DNA of 64,000 bases from CAZDBA01 sp964503615 (GTDB lineage Bacteria > Planctomycetota > Planctomycetia > Pirellulales > Pirellulaceae): the NCBI GenBank assembly GCA_964503615.1, contig CAZDBA010000003.1:1-64000 (forward strand). The letters run 5' to 3'. Below, piece after piece: positions 43,673 to 52,614 of the stretch; positions within the stretch are counted from its first letter, which is position 1, and the number at the start of each line of letters is the position of its first letter. The position numbers were made by a program, and so were the translations under genes. The notes under the pieces were generated by a model. The model had not been told where the DNA came from. It did not search any database and worked only from the letters and a program-made list of their open reading frames with translations.

Positions 43673-44506
43673 ATGAACGAGCCAACAACAAACAGTAAAG
43701 TCGATACGAGAATGACTCCTCTGCCCTGCATCGACATCGGTGCCAACCTGACCAGCCACCAATTCGACAATGATGTCGAGAACGTCATTGCCGAATCTCG
43801 AGATGCGGGGTTAGTTCGAGTTGTCTTGACCGGTTCCAGCGAAAAGACCAGCGAGCGGTCGGTTGAAATTTGCAAAAACCATCCTGGATTTTTGTACTGC
43901 ACTGCGGGCATCCATCCGCATGATGCAAAAGAATTTGACTCGATCACCACAATGGCCGCTTTGCGAATACTGTATCCGCTGCCCGAAGTGGTCGCGGTCG
44001 GAGAATGCGGGTTGGATTACAACCGGAACTATTCGCCGCATGAAGCGCAAAAAGTTTGTTTTGCGGGGCACTTGGAACTGGCTGCGGAAAATCAACTACC
44101 GCTGTTTCTGCACGAGCGAGATGCGCACGACGACTTTCTGGCCATGATGACCGCTGCCAGAGACTCGATTTCGCGAGGCGTGGTGCATTGCTTTACAGGG
44201 ACCACCGAAGCAGCTCGAGCATATTTGGATTTAGATTTACATTTAGGGATCACAGGCTGGATTTGTGACGAGCGTCGTGGAATACACTTGCGCGAGCTGG
44301 TCAAGATGATTCCCGTAGATCGTTTGATGATAGAAACCGATTCACCCTATCTGGCACCCCGTGACTACCGCCCAAAAATCAGACGAAACGAGCCCAAGTA
44401 TCTTCCGCATATTTTGAAGACGGTAGCGGAGTGTCGAGGCGAATCGCCGGAAGAGTTGGGAGAAGCGATTATGAAAACGACACTTGAGTTTTTTGAGATC
44501 GAGTGA
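43673..44506 (+). CDS. tatD: TatD-family 3'-5' exonuclease/DNase
   Basis: The 277-aa protein closely follows the Escherichia coli TatD pattern: IDIGANLTSHQF, GIHPHDAKEFD, GECGLDYNRNYS, FLHERDAHDDFL, VVHCFTGTTEAARAYL, GITGWICDERRG and IETDSPYLAPRDYRPK. The GxxPHD, E and H/D residues form the two-metal site for DNA end trimming. As in true TatD, the first HxH of the wider amidohydrolase fold is replaced (DIGANL). A start at ATG 43712 is a possible alternative. Confidence 0.95.
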   Translation: MNEPTTNSKVDTRMTPLPCIDIGANLTSHQFDNDVENVIAESRDAGLVRVVLTGSSEKTSERSVEICKNHPGFLYCTAGIHPHDAKEFDSITTMAALRILYPLPEVVAVGECGLDYNRNYSPHEAQKVCFAGHLELAAENQLPLFLHERDAHDDFLAMMTAARDSISRGVVHCFTGTTEAARAYLDLDLHLGITGWICDERRGIHLRELVKMIPVDRLMIETDSPYLAPRDYRPKIRRNEPKYLPHILKTVAECRGESPEELGEAIMKTTLEFFEIE

Positions 44507-44508
44507 AG

Positions 44509-44549
44509 AGATACCTTTGCTGAAGCCGCCTTTAAGCGTTAAGGTATCT
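44509..44549 (+). terminator. Possible weak terminator after tatD
   Basis: A 9-bp stem (AGATACCTT 44509-44517 with AAGGTATCT 44541-44549) has a 23-nt loop and a short T-rich tail. It is a moderate candidate only. Confidence 0.35.
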
Positions 44550-44706
44550 TTAACTTCGCACCACCACCCACCCTTCGAAGGTTTGACGAGAGGGGCAAAA
44601 GAAAAGAGGATTCTATTTCGCATTGCGCACCAATAATCGGATGTGGCCTGCGAAACGCTTTACAAAGAGCTTAGAATTCGCTTTCTTTTCTCCCACCTCA
44701 ACAAAC

Positions 44707-46593
44707 ATGCAGTTTAACGAACTTCGATTTGAAAAAGACGCGAAATCTACACGCTGGATTTTGCCAACCCGCCAACTGGACGATGTGGCCAAATATGGCT
44801 GGGGCCTAATCGCAGCAGGGCTGATTCTAACCCTGTTTATGGTGTTCTGGATTGCGACGCCACTTTCCTGGGGTGTCGACCTGATTCGGCAAAAAGTCAT
44901 GTTCGGTTGGCTTTTTGTTTTATTCTCTGCAACGGGGCTCGGTGGTTTGTTCTTTGGGATCCGGTTTCTGGTACTGGGCTTTAACATCAAGAACAACCGA
45001 TCGCGTGTGGAGCTTTCCATACGGAACAACAAACTTATCAGCACAGAAAAGCTGGGGTGGTTCGATTGGCGTCGCAAAGTTCGTTTGGATTCGATCGATG
45101 AATTGGAAATCAAAAACGGCAAGAAGCTAAAAAGGGAGAGTAAACAAACAGACGGTTGGCATGCACTGGACGACACTATAGGTTTCGTCGCAAAATGTGG
45201 CGACAAGCCGTTTCTAGTAATGCTCGGGTATTCCGAAGAGATAACGGTACAAGTGGCTGATCAGCTCGCGGCCGAAATCGGCAAGTCGGTTTCGTATCAG
45301 AGCAAAAAGCGGACCCGCGATTCGGAGGCGGTATTGACAGCACCGGCTGTCGACAGATCGTCGAGGTTTGAGACCGAAAATAGATCTACCGATCATCCTG
45401 TTCCCGTAACGGTGGTAACGGAAGACGATAGCCAGCCTGCAAAACCCACGACCAGCAATATCGTTGTTCATGAAAAACCAGACGGAACCATTGCTTACGA
45501 AGTTCCCAAGGTCGGAGTCGTAAAAGGCTCGCACGGGATATTCTGGTTCTCGATTGCTTGGCTGGCGTTCTGTTCGGTCTTTTTCGGATTCTTTTTATTG
45601 GCTGAACCGGAAGGTGGTGAGGGCCAACCTTGGGTCGCAATAGGGCTCTTTGCGTTACTTTTTATTGGTATTGGAGTCGCGCTGCTGGTTTATGCGATCA
45701 ACTTGGGCACTCGCCAAGTGATGATCGGCGTAACACACAGCGGGTTGTTTATCGAGCGGAAGTCGATCTTGGGTACGAAGTGGTTTGAGTTTGACCGAGA
45801 TAAAGTGGTCAACATAGATGTCGGTCCCAGCGGGCAAGAAGTAAACGAAAAACCAATCAACGAACTTCAGATCATGCATCCTACCGGCAAAAAGACTGGG
45901 TTACTAAGGCATCTAAACGATGACGAGCTAGATTGGCTCGTCCATTCACTGAGTTTGAACATGGGACTCCAGCCGCCGGGACTGGATGGTGTTTCGTGGC
46001 AAGCGATGGTGCGGAATATGGATATCGACAACCTTCAATTTCCCGCTGCCTCTCGAATCGTAATAGATGAAACTTCGAGAGGTTTGGAGATTCGTGTCCC
46101 CAGTCAATACGTTTCCAAAGGGTTTCTGTTTATGACCTTTTTGGGAAGCGTTTTTGCGATGATAGGCGCCGCCATGGTCATCTGGCTTCCGCCAATCTCA
46201 GCAAAGTTATTTGGCTGTGTGTTTGGTTTGATAGGTTTGGCGGCCGCATTCATCTCGATCTATTTTGGAACTAGAAGGTTCGAGATTCGCGTCGAACCGA
46301 AACAGTTGGAAATCGATCGTTTTTGGTTACTGGGTTCCGATTCGTTTACGTGGGACAGGTCTGAAATCAAGTCGATCGAACTGGCCTTTAGCGGTACAAG
46401 GGCAAACTCTGAAAAGCTGTATCAGTTGGTCATACGCAGCACCATTGGGAATTCGAATCCAACAAAAAAGTCGCTTAAATTGATGACCTATCGCTCTACT
46501 CAGGAGATCGGAATAGCGGCAGCAATCCTCAACCGAGAATTGCGGATGGACTTCGTAGATCAGGCTGTGCCTGACGAAACGAATCGCGGATAA
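44707..46593 (+). CDS. Membrane protein made of three TM-hairpin plus PH-like modules
   Basis: The 628-aa protein has three internal repeats. Each is a pair of hydrophobic helices followed by a soluble beta-rich unit of the form RxxxIxVxxxxLxIxRxxxLGxxxFxWDRxxIxxIxxxxSG. The repeats start near NIKNNRSRVELSIRNNKLIS, LGTRQVMIGVTHSGLFIERK and FGTRRFEIRVEPKQLEIDRF. The soluble units look like bacterial PH domains (bPH). The ATG at 44707 is taken over an upstream frame from 44623. A palindromic terminator follows and an ECF sigma gene converges. Function unknown; cell-envelope stress or scaffolding is speculation. Confidence 0.75.
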   Translation: MQFNELRFEKDAKSTRWILPTRQLDDVAKYGWGLIAAGLILTLFMVFWIATPLSWGVDLIRQKVMFGWLFVLFSATGLGGLFFGIRFLVLGFNIKNNRSRVELSIRNNKLISTEKLGWFDWRRKVRLDSIDELEIKNGKKLKRESKQTDGWHALDDTIGFVAKCGDKPFLVMLGYSEEITVQVADQLAAEIGKSVSYQSKKRTRDSEAVLTAPAVDRSSRFETENRSTDHPVPVTVVTEDDSQPAKPTTSNIVVHEKPDGTIAYEVPKVGVVKGSHGIFWFSIAWLAFCSVFFGFFLLAEPEGGEGQPWVAIGLFALLFIGIGVALLVYAINLGTRQVMIGVTHSGLFIERKSILGTKWFEFDRDKVVNIDVGPSGQEVNEKPINELQIMHPTGKKTGLLRHLNDDELDWLVHSLSLNMGLQPPGLDGVSWQAMVRNMDIDNLQFPAASRIVIDETSRGLEIRVPSQYVSKGFLFMTFLGSVFAMIGAAMVIWLPPISAKLFGCVFGLIGLAAAFISIYFGTRRFEIRVEPKQLEIDRFWLLGSDSFTWDRSEIKSIELAFSGTRANSEKLYQLVIRSTIGNSNPTKKSLKLMTYRSTQEIGIAAAILNRELRMDFVDQAVPDETNRG

Positions 46594-46634
46594 ACTTCGA
46601 ATAGTTTGCAGGTTGTGCGTCTATCCGACGAAAA

Positions 46635-46662
46635 AGGCCGCAAGACGATCGTCTTGCGGCCT
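46635..46662. terminator. Bidirectional terminator palindrome
   Basis: GGCCGCAAGAC (46636-46646) pairs with GTCTTGCGGCC (46651-46661) across a GATC loop, flanked by AAAAA and TAAATTTT. It serves both the membrane protein gene (plus) and the ECF sigma gene (minus). Confidence 0.88.
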
Positions 46663-46734
46663 AAATTTTACGAATGGTAAAACGTGTTTACCGTTGCGAG
46701 TTTGCCTCGGTTCGTTGAATTGTTGGTGCGACAA

Positions 46735-47310
46735 TTAAGCCTGTACCATTTCTTCAACTTCCTTTGCCAATCGCTTTCGAGCCACGTGCAAACGTCGCTT
46801 GATAGTACCAATAGGAGCGTCGAATTCGTCGCTCATTTGGATCAAGCTCTGACCCCGAACGTAAAACGCTTCAAGGGTTTCGCGGTCCATGTCTCGCAAA
46901 CGCCCCAAGCCCTCACGGACTTGATCTTCCCGCTCTGCTGTCAACGCGTCGTCCAAAGGCGAACGGTCGGTTGCCAAAGTTGCAGCCAACATTTCGGGCT
47001 CTACAGAGACCGAAGGTGCTCGCCGAACGGCTCGATTGATTGACATGCGAACGGTAATCGAACGCAACCAACCCGCAAAGCACTCAGGTTGACGCAACTG
47101 GGTCAGTTTTTGCATTGCCTGAACAAATACATCTTGAGCCAATTCTTGAGCGTCAGTCATGTTGCGCAGTCGTCGCATTGCGATGGCAATTACGACGGGC
47201 TGGAATCGCTCGTACAACAGGCCAAATGCAACCTGGTCGCCGCCTTGAGCAGCAATTACCAATTCACCAGTGGTTCGGATTTCTTCGATTTGCTTATCTA
47301 CAGCGTTCAT
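46735..47310 (-). CDS. ECF-type RNA polymerase sigma factor
   Basis: The 191-aa protein has sigma region 2 (LVIAAQGGDQVAFGLLYERFQ, RNMTDAQELAQDVFVQAMQK, CFAGWLRSITVRMSINRAVR) and region 4 (LRDMDRETLEAFYVRGQSLI, EFDAPIGTIKRRLHVARKRLAK). The RLHVARKRL helix is the -35-binding recognition helix. AGGAAGAG about 6 nt upstream supports the ATG. No anti-sigma gene is adjacent, so its control is not visible here. Its neighbour, the three-module membrane protein, is convergent rather than co-transcribed. Confidence 0.93.
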   Translation of the reverse strand: MNAVDKQIEEIRTTGELVIAAQGGDQVAFGLLYERFQPVVIAIAMRRLRNMTDAQELAQDVFVQAMQKLTQLRQPECFAGWLRSITVRMSINRAVRRAPSVSVEPEMLAATLATDRSPLDDALTAEREDQVREGLGRLRDMDRETLEAFYVRGQSLIQMSDEFDAPIGTIKRRLHVARKRLAKEVEEMVQA

Positions 47311-47503
47311 AGTTTCTCTTCCTTTTTAGGCAACGCGAGACATACGGAAATCGCGCGCTGTGTATTTGTTCGATGCAAAGCTCGGATAAGGAGTAAACTG
47401 CGACATGCAAAATCCGTGTTGAGGATATGCAAGTGCACTCGTTACCGAACCAGCGACTAAAAGCCAGGCGGTAGATCAGATTTCAAGTTGTGGCAAAAAA
47501 GCC

Positions 47504-47833
47504 CTAACTGAGTCCGATCCCGGCGATGGCAAGACTTGTCCCGCGGTTTTCATAACCACCGGGCAAACCCACGGTCCGCTGGCCGTTGGGATCTTGCGTG
47601 GCAGACATCACCGTGGACATTTGTTTATGTCCCGGCTTTATGCCTGCCAGAAAATCCCTGACTCTGGCGGAGACCGGCCCTGGCAACGGATTCGTTGCTT
47701 GGGATAGCCAGACGCAAATACGTTCGAGGCGTAACGAGCAGAATGAGTAGCTACGCTGCACCTCAAAACCGGCGCCGGTGATCGCACTAAAGCTGATCGA
47801 ATTGACTTGTTGGTTTGATTTGATGAAACGCAT
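47504..47833 (-). CDS. Small hypothetical protein (109 aa)
   Basis: The ATG at 47833 has GGAG about 7 nt upstream. The product begins MRFIKSNQQVNSISFSAIT and ends NRGTSLAIAGIGLS. It has a few Cys and no TM or signal peptide; no family recognised. It could be a real small protein or chance ORF. The 193 nt between this ORF and the sigma gene (47311-47503) hold nothing evident. Confidence 0.4.
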   Translation of the reverse strand: MRFIKSNQQVNSISFSAITGAGFEVQRSYSFCSLRLERICVWLSQATNPLPGPVSARVRDFLAGIKPGHKQMSTVMSATQDPNGQRTVGLPGGYENRGTSLAIAGIGLS

Positions 47834-48196
47834 TTCACTACTCCACGTGCTGTTACGCACAATTAAGAGAGAGAACTTAATAATTCCCAAGCTCGGAAAA
47901 TGACTTTCCGATTAAACTTGGATGCAAAAGTCTGAAACTGAGTGGCTTGAAGATTCCAAAACGGCTTTTCGGAAATTCAATGGAGAGCCTGCGAAGCACA
48001 CCTGCCATCAATTTGTAACTTTTGCAAAAATGCCCATAACCTTTTCATGGGCAACGACCTCTAAGACGCGATCGTTTAACACAGGTTCGGAGGTTTAAGC
48101 GATATCTTGGAAGTTTATTTGAAAAAGTTCAAAATAGCTGCTGAGACGCATTTTCCCCACGAAATTCGGGCTCTTAACTCCGCTCACTGCGGGCTA
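47834..48196. other. Intergenic region, nothing recognised
   Basis: About 360 nt between the small ORF and the VOC gene. No promoter, hairpin or coding frame stood out. Confidence 0.4.
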
Positions 48197-48604
48197 TCAA
48201 AGCGCAAAAAGCTCGACCAAATGACCATCGGGGTCATAAAAGTACATCTGCTGTGGCCCGTCAGGCCGCGTTTTAGGGCCATCCACGATTTCGATACCGG
48301 CCTCATGCAACACTTCGACCGCGAGATCAATGTCGTCGACCTGAAAAGCAAAATGATGACCTCGGGATGTCTTTGCAACCTTTCGGTCCGCCCAGCCAGC
48401 CAAACCGGAGTCTTGATCAGACAACGTGATATGAATCTGCGTTGCCCCGGATTGGAACCAGGCACCGGGGAAACTGAAAGCGGGGCGCGGGACTTCGTTC
48501 ATCCCAAGCAAGTCGACGTAAAATTTACGCGACGCTTCGACGTCAGCAACGACCAAAGTGATGTGGTCGATAGGAGAAACTTGGATAGATTTAGAGTTTG
48601 TCAC
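48197..48604 (-). CDS. VOC-superfamily (glyoxalase/FosX-like) protein
   Basis: The 135-aa protein has paired beta-alpha-beta-beta-beta modules: IDHITLVVADVEASRKFYVD and HHFAFQVDDIDLAVEVLHEAG, with metal-type residues in the His of IDHIT, the His of GHHFAFQ and the Glu of GHLVELF. The C-terminal FYDPDGHLVELF is typical. It may act in glyoxal, antibiotic or aromatic metabolism; substrate unknown. The GTG at 48604 is preferred; a longer frame from 48667 adds a hydrophobic N-terminus unlike the family and lacks a good Shine-Dalgarno. Confidence 0.88.
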   Translation of the reverse strand: MTNSKSIQVSPIDHITLVVADVEASRKFYVDLLGMNEVPRPAFSFPGAWFQSGATQIHITLSDQDSGLAGWADRKVAKTSRGHHFAFQVDDIDLAVEVLHEAGIEIVDGPKTRPDGPQQMYFYDPDGHLVELFAL

Positions 48605-48707
48605 AAGCAGAAGTATACACAAAACTGTCCAAAACTGACACGTACCAAACCAGAATCTGGTTAGCACCTAACAGCAAAATGCTACTCAGGCAAACCCGTT
48701 GCCCCTT

Positions 48708-49544
48708 CTAAAGGGCAGCTTTGCTCCAGCCTTGCCACCACTTCTTCTTCTGAGGGTTCTTTACAGTTTGGCCCCAAGGTTTGCCGTTGGTGCCGATACA
48801 ACCTTGCATTTTGGCGTAAGTGAAATCAGCTCGCAAGATTTTTGCGTCTGTCATATTAGCACCTTCGAAATCCACATAAACAAAGCTGCCTGTGGAAAGA
48901 TCCGCACCATATAGATTTGAATTCTTTAGATTGGCACGTTGAAAATTGGCTCGGATCTCGGCGAACGAAAAATCGGAGCCGGAAAAGTCAACTTTGGTGC
49001 AGTCAGCGCCGTTCAACTTGGAGTGGCGGAACTTGACATTTTTCCCAACAGCATTGGAAAAGTCGGCAACCTCAAAGATCGCATCCGAAAAATTAGCTTC
49101 GTCAAAGACAGTATTAGAAAAATTTGCCCGACGCAAAACCGAATTTTTGACTAGGCTTTTTCCCAAGTTGCAACCGCTGAAATCAGCATCGGTGAGGTTA
49201 CAACTAATAAAGCCCACCCCTCGCATATCCTGGCCTACAAAACTGGCCCCAGATAAATTGACGCCATTTATCTTTCGCCCAGCGAGCGAATCCGCCTTAT
49301 TTAACCTGGCAAGCACCTTGCCAGAAGATTTATGTTTAATCTCAAGCACAATACATCTCCCATAACCAATCACCGTATCGCTACGACGAAAGTAAACTAC
49401 CTCACTCAGAGCAACTTCGAATTTGCCTTTTCGTGCCCCTAACCTTTCGGCTAGAGACAATTCTGCTCGTCTAAATATTGATAGTCCGCATTTCTCAAAT
49501 TTAGTTCGATGATGCGGTTGAAATGTTGTTTGATTTCTGGTCAA
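48708..49544 (-). CDS. Pentapeptide-repeat protein
   Basis: The 278-aa protein has a right-handed beta-helix of A(D/N)LxX repeats (for example GVNLSGASF, NLTDADFSGC, RRANFSNTVFDEANFSD, RANFQRANLKNSNLYGADLS), about residues 90-250. A soluble N-terminal extension and a basic C-terminus (KNPQKKKWWQGWSKAAL) flank it. The start is a TTG at 49544; an internal start cannot be excluded. Such proteins bind DNA gyrase (Qnr-like) or act as scaffolds; which one is not clear here. No signal peptide. Confidence 0.85.
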   Translation of the reverse strand: MTRNQTTFQPHHRTKFEKCGLSIFRRAELSLAERLGARKGKFEVALSEVVYFRRSDTVIGYGRCIVLEIKHKSSGKVLARLNKADSLAGRKINGVNLSGASFVGQDMRGVGFISCNLTDADFSGCNLGKSLVKNSVLRRANFSNTVFDEANFSDAIFEVADFSNAVGKNVKFRHSKLNGADCTKVDFSGSDFSFAEIRANFQRANLKNSNLYGADLSTGSFVYVDFEGANMTDAKILRADFTYAKMQGCIGTNGKPWGQTVKNPQKKKWWQGWSKAAL

Positions 49545-49743
49545 TGACCAGTTTTATTCGATTCTAAAGTCACACCTCTTGGGAATGCAAAATTATTTAC
49601 CAATAATTTTGATAGGGAACCGATTCCCAATCGGTCTAATTGCTTCCACAACACCGTTAAATCACGACAATGAATCTGTAATGGCGTACGAGTGGACATT
49701 GGACAAATTACATCCGTGATCGCTGTATTTTGCCTAATCTGCA

Positions 49744-50532
49744 TTAGTTTTTTGCCGCCTGCTCTTCAATCCCTCGATACGTTGCCAAAGAGACTCGTTC
49801 GAATTGCATCCAGTGTATTTTTGCCTTCTTAATTCGTACCTGATCTTCGTCGGACAACTCCCATCCAGCAGTGTGTTTTGACTTTGCCTGGAACTCTTCT
49901 TTGGAAATCGTCCCGGCGCGATACCGAACTTCGATTTCCGAAGGAAACAAACCGTTGCGCTGAATTTCCTGGTTGAGAGCAAGTCGCGGGAACGGAGGAA
50001 GCCGACTTGGATCGGACGCACTCAATCGCGTCAGTTGGTCCATCGAATCAAAATAGCTGCCTAGATCAGCAGTATTGCCCGGTTGAGAGCCCGTAGCCTG
50101 ATACGTCATATCATCATTGGAAAGGGTTACGATCCCTTTGTCGTGATCAACCTCTGTTTCGAATTCCGGATTCAGCAGAAAGTTTGTGTCCTCATTGACC
50201 TCAGCTACCCCTCGCAGGTTCTCCACCATTTTTAACAATTGGAACTCAGCAATGTCGGTACGAAGTTCTCGCTCGAGATCCAGAAGCACGAACTGTCGAG
50301 TTCGCAGATCAAAGATCACGATTTCAGTAACCTGCTTGCTATTGTCTTTCGCGAATTGAAAGTCGTATGTGATTTGGCCATTGAACAACGTCAGGTTCTC
50401 GGAAACCGGCGTCTCTGTTCCTTCCACAAAGACTTGAGACTCAACGCGTAAATCCTGCGCCAATACTCCAGAAGCGTAAATGGAGATCAAGATACTGGTT
50501 ACTACCGAAATGATTCGATTGTAAAGAGTCAT
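49744..50532 (-). CDS. Exported hypothetical protein
   Basis: The 262-aa protein has a signal peptide (NRIISVVTSILISIYASGVLA, then Q). The body is mixed alpha/beta with an acidic stretch (LNPEFETEVDHDKGIVTL) and no named domain; PSRLPPFPRLALNQEIQ and SEIEVRYRAGTISKEEF stand out by eye. The ATG at 50532 gives a better signal peptide than 50571. The 49545-49743 gap downstream holds a short hairpin only. Function unknown. Confidence 0.7.
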   Translation of the reverse strand: MTLYNRIISVVTSILISIYASGVLAQDLRVESQVFVEGTETPVSENLTLFNGQITYDFQFAKDNSKQVTEIVIFDLRTRQFVLLDLERELRTDIAEFQLLKMVENLRGVAEVNEDTNFLLNPEFETEVDHDKGIVTLSNDDMTYQATGSQPGNTADLGSYFDSMDQLTRLSASDPSRLPPFPRLALNQEIQRNGLFPSEIEVRYRAGTISKEEFQAKSKHTAGWELSDEDQVRIKKAKIHWMQFERVSLATYRGIEEQAAKN

Positions 50533-50652
50533 TTTCCCAAGCCCGTAAAGTTGCGAAATATTTCGTCGCAACGTTAGAAAATTGAGGGTTGGGTGTCTAT
50601 GTCCGTCTACGTCGCAAGCGGTTTGAGAATGCTCTGCTAGCGACCAGTCGAT

Positions 50653-51126
50653 TCACTCCTCCGTCATGACACTTTGTTCGGTGGGGCAAGATGTTTGAGC
50701 GAATTGACGAATCTGCGTTGAGGCCAAGCCGGTCAAGAACGCGAGCTTGATCAACTCCAAACCGATGTAAACCAAGTGCCAAGGGGAATCGGGGAGTTCT
50801 TCACCAGCGATCTTGGCTAGTGTTCGCTCATCTAAAATTCCAAACAGCATCCAAGTCTGAACGGCCAGTATTGCTATCGCAATTCCAGCAACGCAAAGGC
50901 ACAGAGCGGAAGGGCGAGTTGCGAACAGGCTGATCGCGATAATGGTGGCAAAACCGATTTCGGCATAGTTTAACGCATGAAAAACACGATGGCCGATCGC
51001 AAGCACATCCGCTTGTTTGAGTGACTCGACCTGAAATCGGACCGGTGTTTCTACAAAACTAATCGCGAGAATAAAACCAATCCACAGCAGTGTGATCGCA
51101 AAGGAGTATCGGAACACGTTTAGCAA
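50653..51126 (-). CDS. Four-TM membrane protein of unknown function
   Basis: The 157-aa protein has about four TM helices (residues 5-25, 53-72, 74-95 and 121-140). VETPVRFQVESLKQADVLAIG after the first helix loosely recalls DUF4149/TMEM205-like proteins, which is uncertain. It starts 14 nt downstream of the C1 peptidase stop on the same strand, so it is probably co-transcribed with that gene. Confidence 0.75.
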   Translation of the reverse strand: MLNVFRYSFAITLLWIGFILAISFVETPVRFQVESLKQADVLAIGHRVFHALNYAEIGFATIIAISLFATRPSALCLCVAGIAIAILAVQTWMLFGILDERTLAKIAGEELPDSPWHLVYIGLELIKLAFLTGLASTQIRQFAQTSCPTEQSVMTEE

Positions 51127-51140
51127 TACGTTTACCTGCT

Positions 51141-52400
51141 CTACTTGGCCGCTTGGGGCTTTTCAGGTTTGGTTTCTGGAACCGCATCCTTGTGCAACGT
51201 AATCGCGATCGTTTTGGCTCGCACATAGGTTTCAGACATATAGAGGTAGCCATCCCGCTCTCCGGTCTCGCCCCATGAATTTTTGATGATGTAATACTTC
51301 GTTCCATTTTGGTCCGTCGCAACACCAGTTAGATGCATGAGGTGGTCATCGGTCAAAGTATGATTCTCAAACGTCTCTTGACGCATGTCCTGAGTGACTT
51401 CGATCTCATCAACAGGCATCCTAAGGGACTTTCGGCGGCCCTCTTCGGTTGGCATAACGGCTAGACCGCGAGCTTGATTAAAACCGCTCTCGCTAACATC
51501 TCCGTCCCAGGCAACCGTAAATCCATTTTCCAAAGCATTGTCAATCGTTTCAACCAGTTGATCAATGGGAACATTCATGAACGAGCCACTGGAAAAATTG
51601 TCAGGAATTTCCAAAACGAATTCTCGTCCAAACGGGTGATGGTTGAACGAAGTGATGCTCACATAGTTGTCTTCCGAAAATCCAATCGACTCAGCGAACG
51701 ATTTAGGTGTGTAGCTTTTCTTTTGATACTCAAATTTTTCAGGAGCCGAACCCAAGTACGTATCGATCACGGCACCAAAAGCCTTTTTCCATTTAGGCGA
51801 AAGACTCCGTCGTTTCACAATTCCGTCCAGAAACCCTGTTAGAGCAGCAGCCATTTCAGCGTGGTCATGTTTTGTGACACCTTCATCCAACCCATCGTAA
51901 ACTTGTTCGGGAACCAGTCCGTGTCGCGACGCAGCGCGGATGAAATCATGAGCCAGCGCCCCTTCGCTAAAGTTCGTTTTTCCGCTTCGGTGGACGTAAT
52001 TAAACGCCTTGTCCATGTAGATGTTTCTAACGATGAACATTTCCGAAAAGTTGTATTCGCCTTTTCCTTCTCGCAATAACTCGGATTCAAGAAACGATGC
52101 GGAAGCAAAACACCAGCAAGTTCCCGTCACGCCCTGATTCTTGACCGGTGTCGTATCGTGGTTGTGCTGGATCGTGAACTCGTAAGATTTGGGAACTGGT
52201 TTCTCTGCTTCCTTTTCCGGCTCTTGTTCCGGTTCAGCGTCGGCCGGAGCGGCGGGCTCTACCTCTTCGGTTTCAACTGCCTCAACTCTATCTTCTACTT
52301 GCTCTCCAGCGGGGGCCGGTTCAGTCTCAACCTGAGCCGAAGCTGTTAAAGCAAACGAAAATGCCAAAACGAATATTAGAGTGATTTCACGAATGTTCAT
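51141..52400 (-). CDS. Secreted papain-like C1-family cysteine peptidase (bleomycin hydrolase/PepC-like)
   Basis: The 419-aa protein has a signal peptide (ITLIFVLAFSFALTASA) and a Glu/Ala/Pro-rich linker (about 24-60). The C1B-type peptidase follows with the Cys loop KNQGVTGTCWCFASASFLES, Asn in KNSWGETG and the catalytic His in DHLMHLTG, in a domain that retains NFSEMFIVRNIYMDKAFNYV. The bleomycin-hydrolase family is usually cytosolic and hexameric; an exported form with a charged linker is unusual. The ATG at 52400 fits the signal peptide, against 52469. Confidence 0.88.
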   Translation of the reverse strand: MNIREITLIFVLAFSFALTASAQVETEPAPAGEQVEDRVEAVETEEVEPAAPADAEPEQEPEKEAEKPVPKSYEFTIQHNHDTTPVKNQGVTGTCWCFASASFLESELLREGKGEYNFSEMFIVRNIYMDKAFNYVHRSGKTNFSEGALAHDFIRAASRHGLVPEQVYDGLDEGVTKHDHAEMAAALTGFLDGIVKRRSLSPKWKKAFGAVIDTYLGSAPEKFEYQKKSYTPKSFAESIGFSEDNYVSITSFNHHPFGREFVLEIPDNFSSGSFMNVPIDQLVETIDNALENGFTVAWDGDVSESGFNQARGLAVMPTEEGRRKSLRMPVDEIEVTQDMRQETFENHTLTDDHLMHLTGVATDQNGTKYYIIKNSWGETGERDGYLYMSETYVRAKTIAITLHKDAVPETKPEKPQAAK

Positions 52401-52614
52401 TATTGATCTCAAAGTTTCAAAATTCCATTGCCGGCGACGGACATTGTAATCATATCCTCTAAAAGCCAATACGCCATCGAGAATCCGCTCCGAAAGCCAC
52501 CTTGAATGCTCAAAATGGGCGATCTTTCACGAAGGTTTGTTTTGGCTTGTTGAATTTGGTTAACCCGATTACCCTCATGTTCGCTTTGAATTTAACCAAC
52601 CACTCGATGTAAAA

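Noticed and set aside
49541..49744. 67-codon minus frame between the pentapeptide gene and the exported protein
   Set aside because: No Shine-Dalgarno, no motif, and placed in a typical gap.
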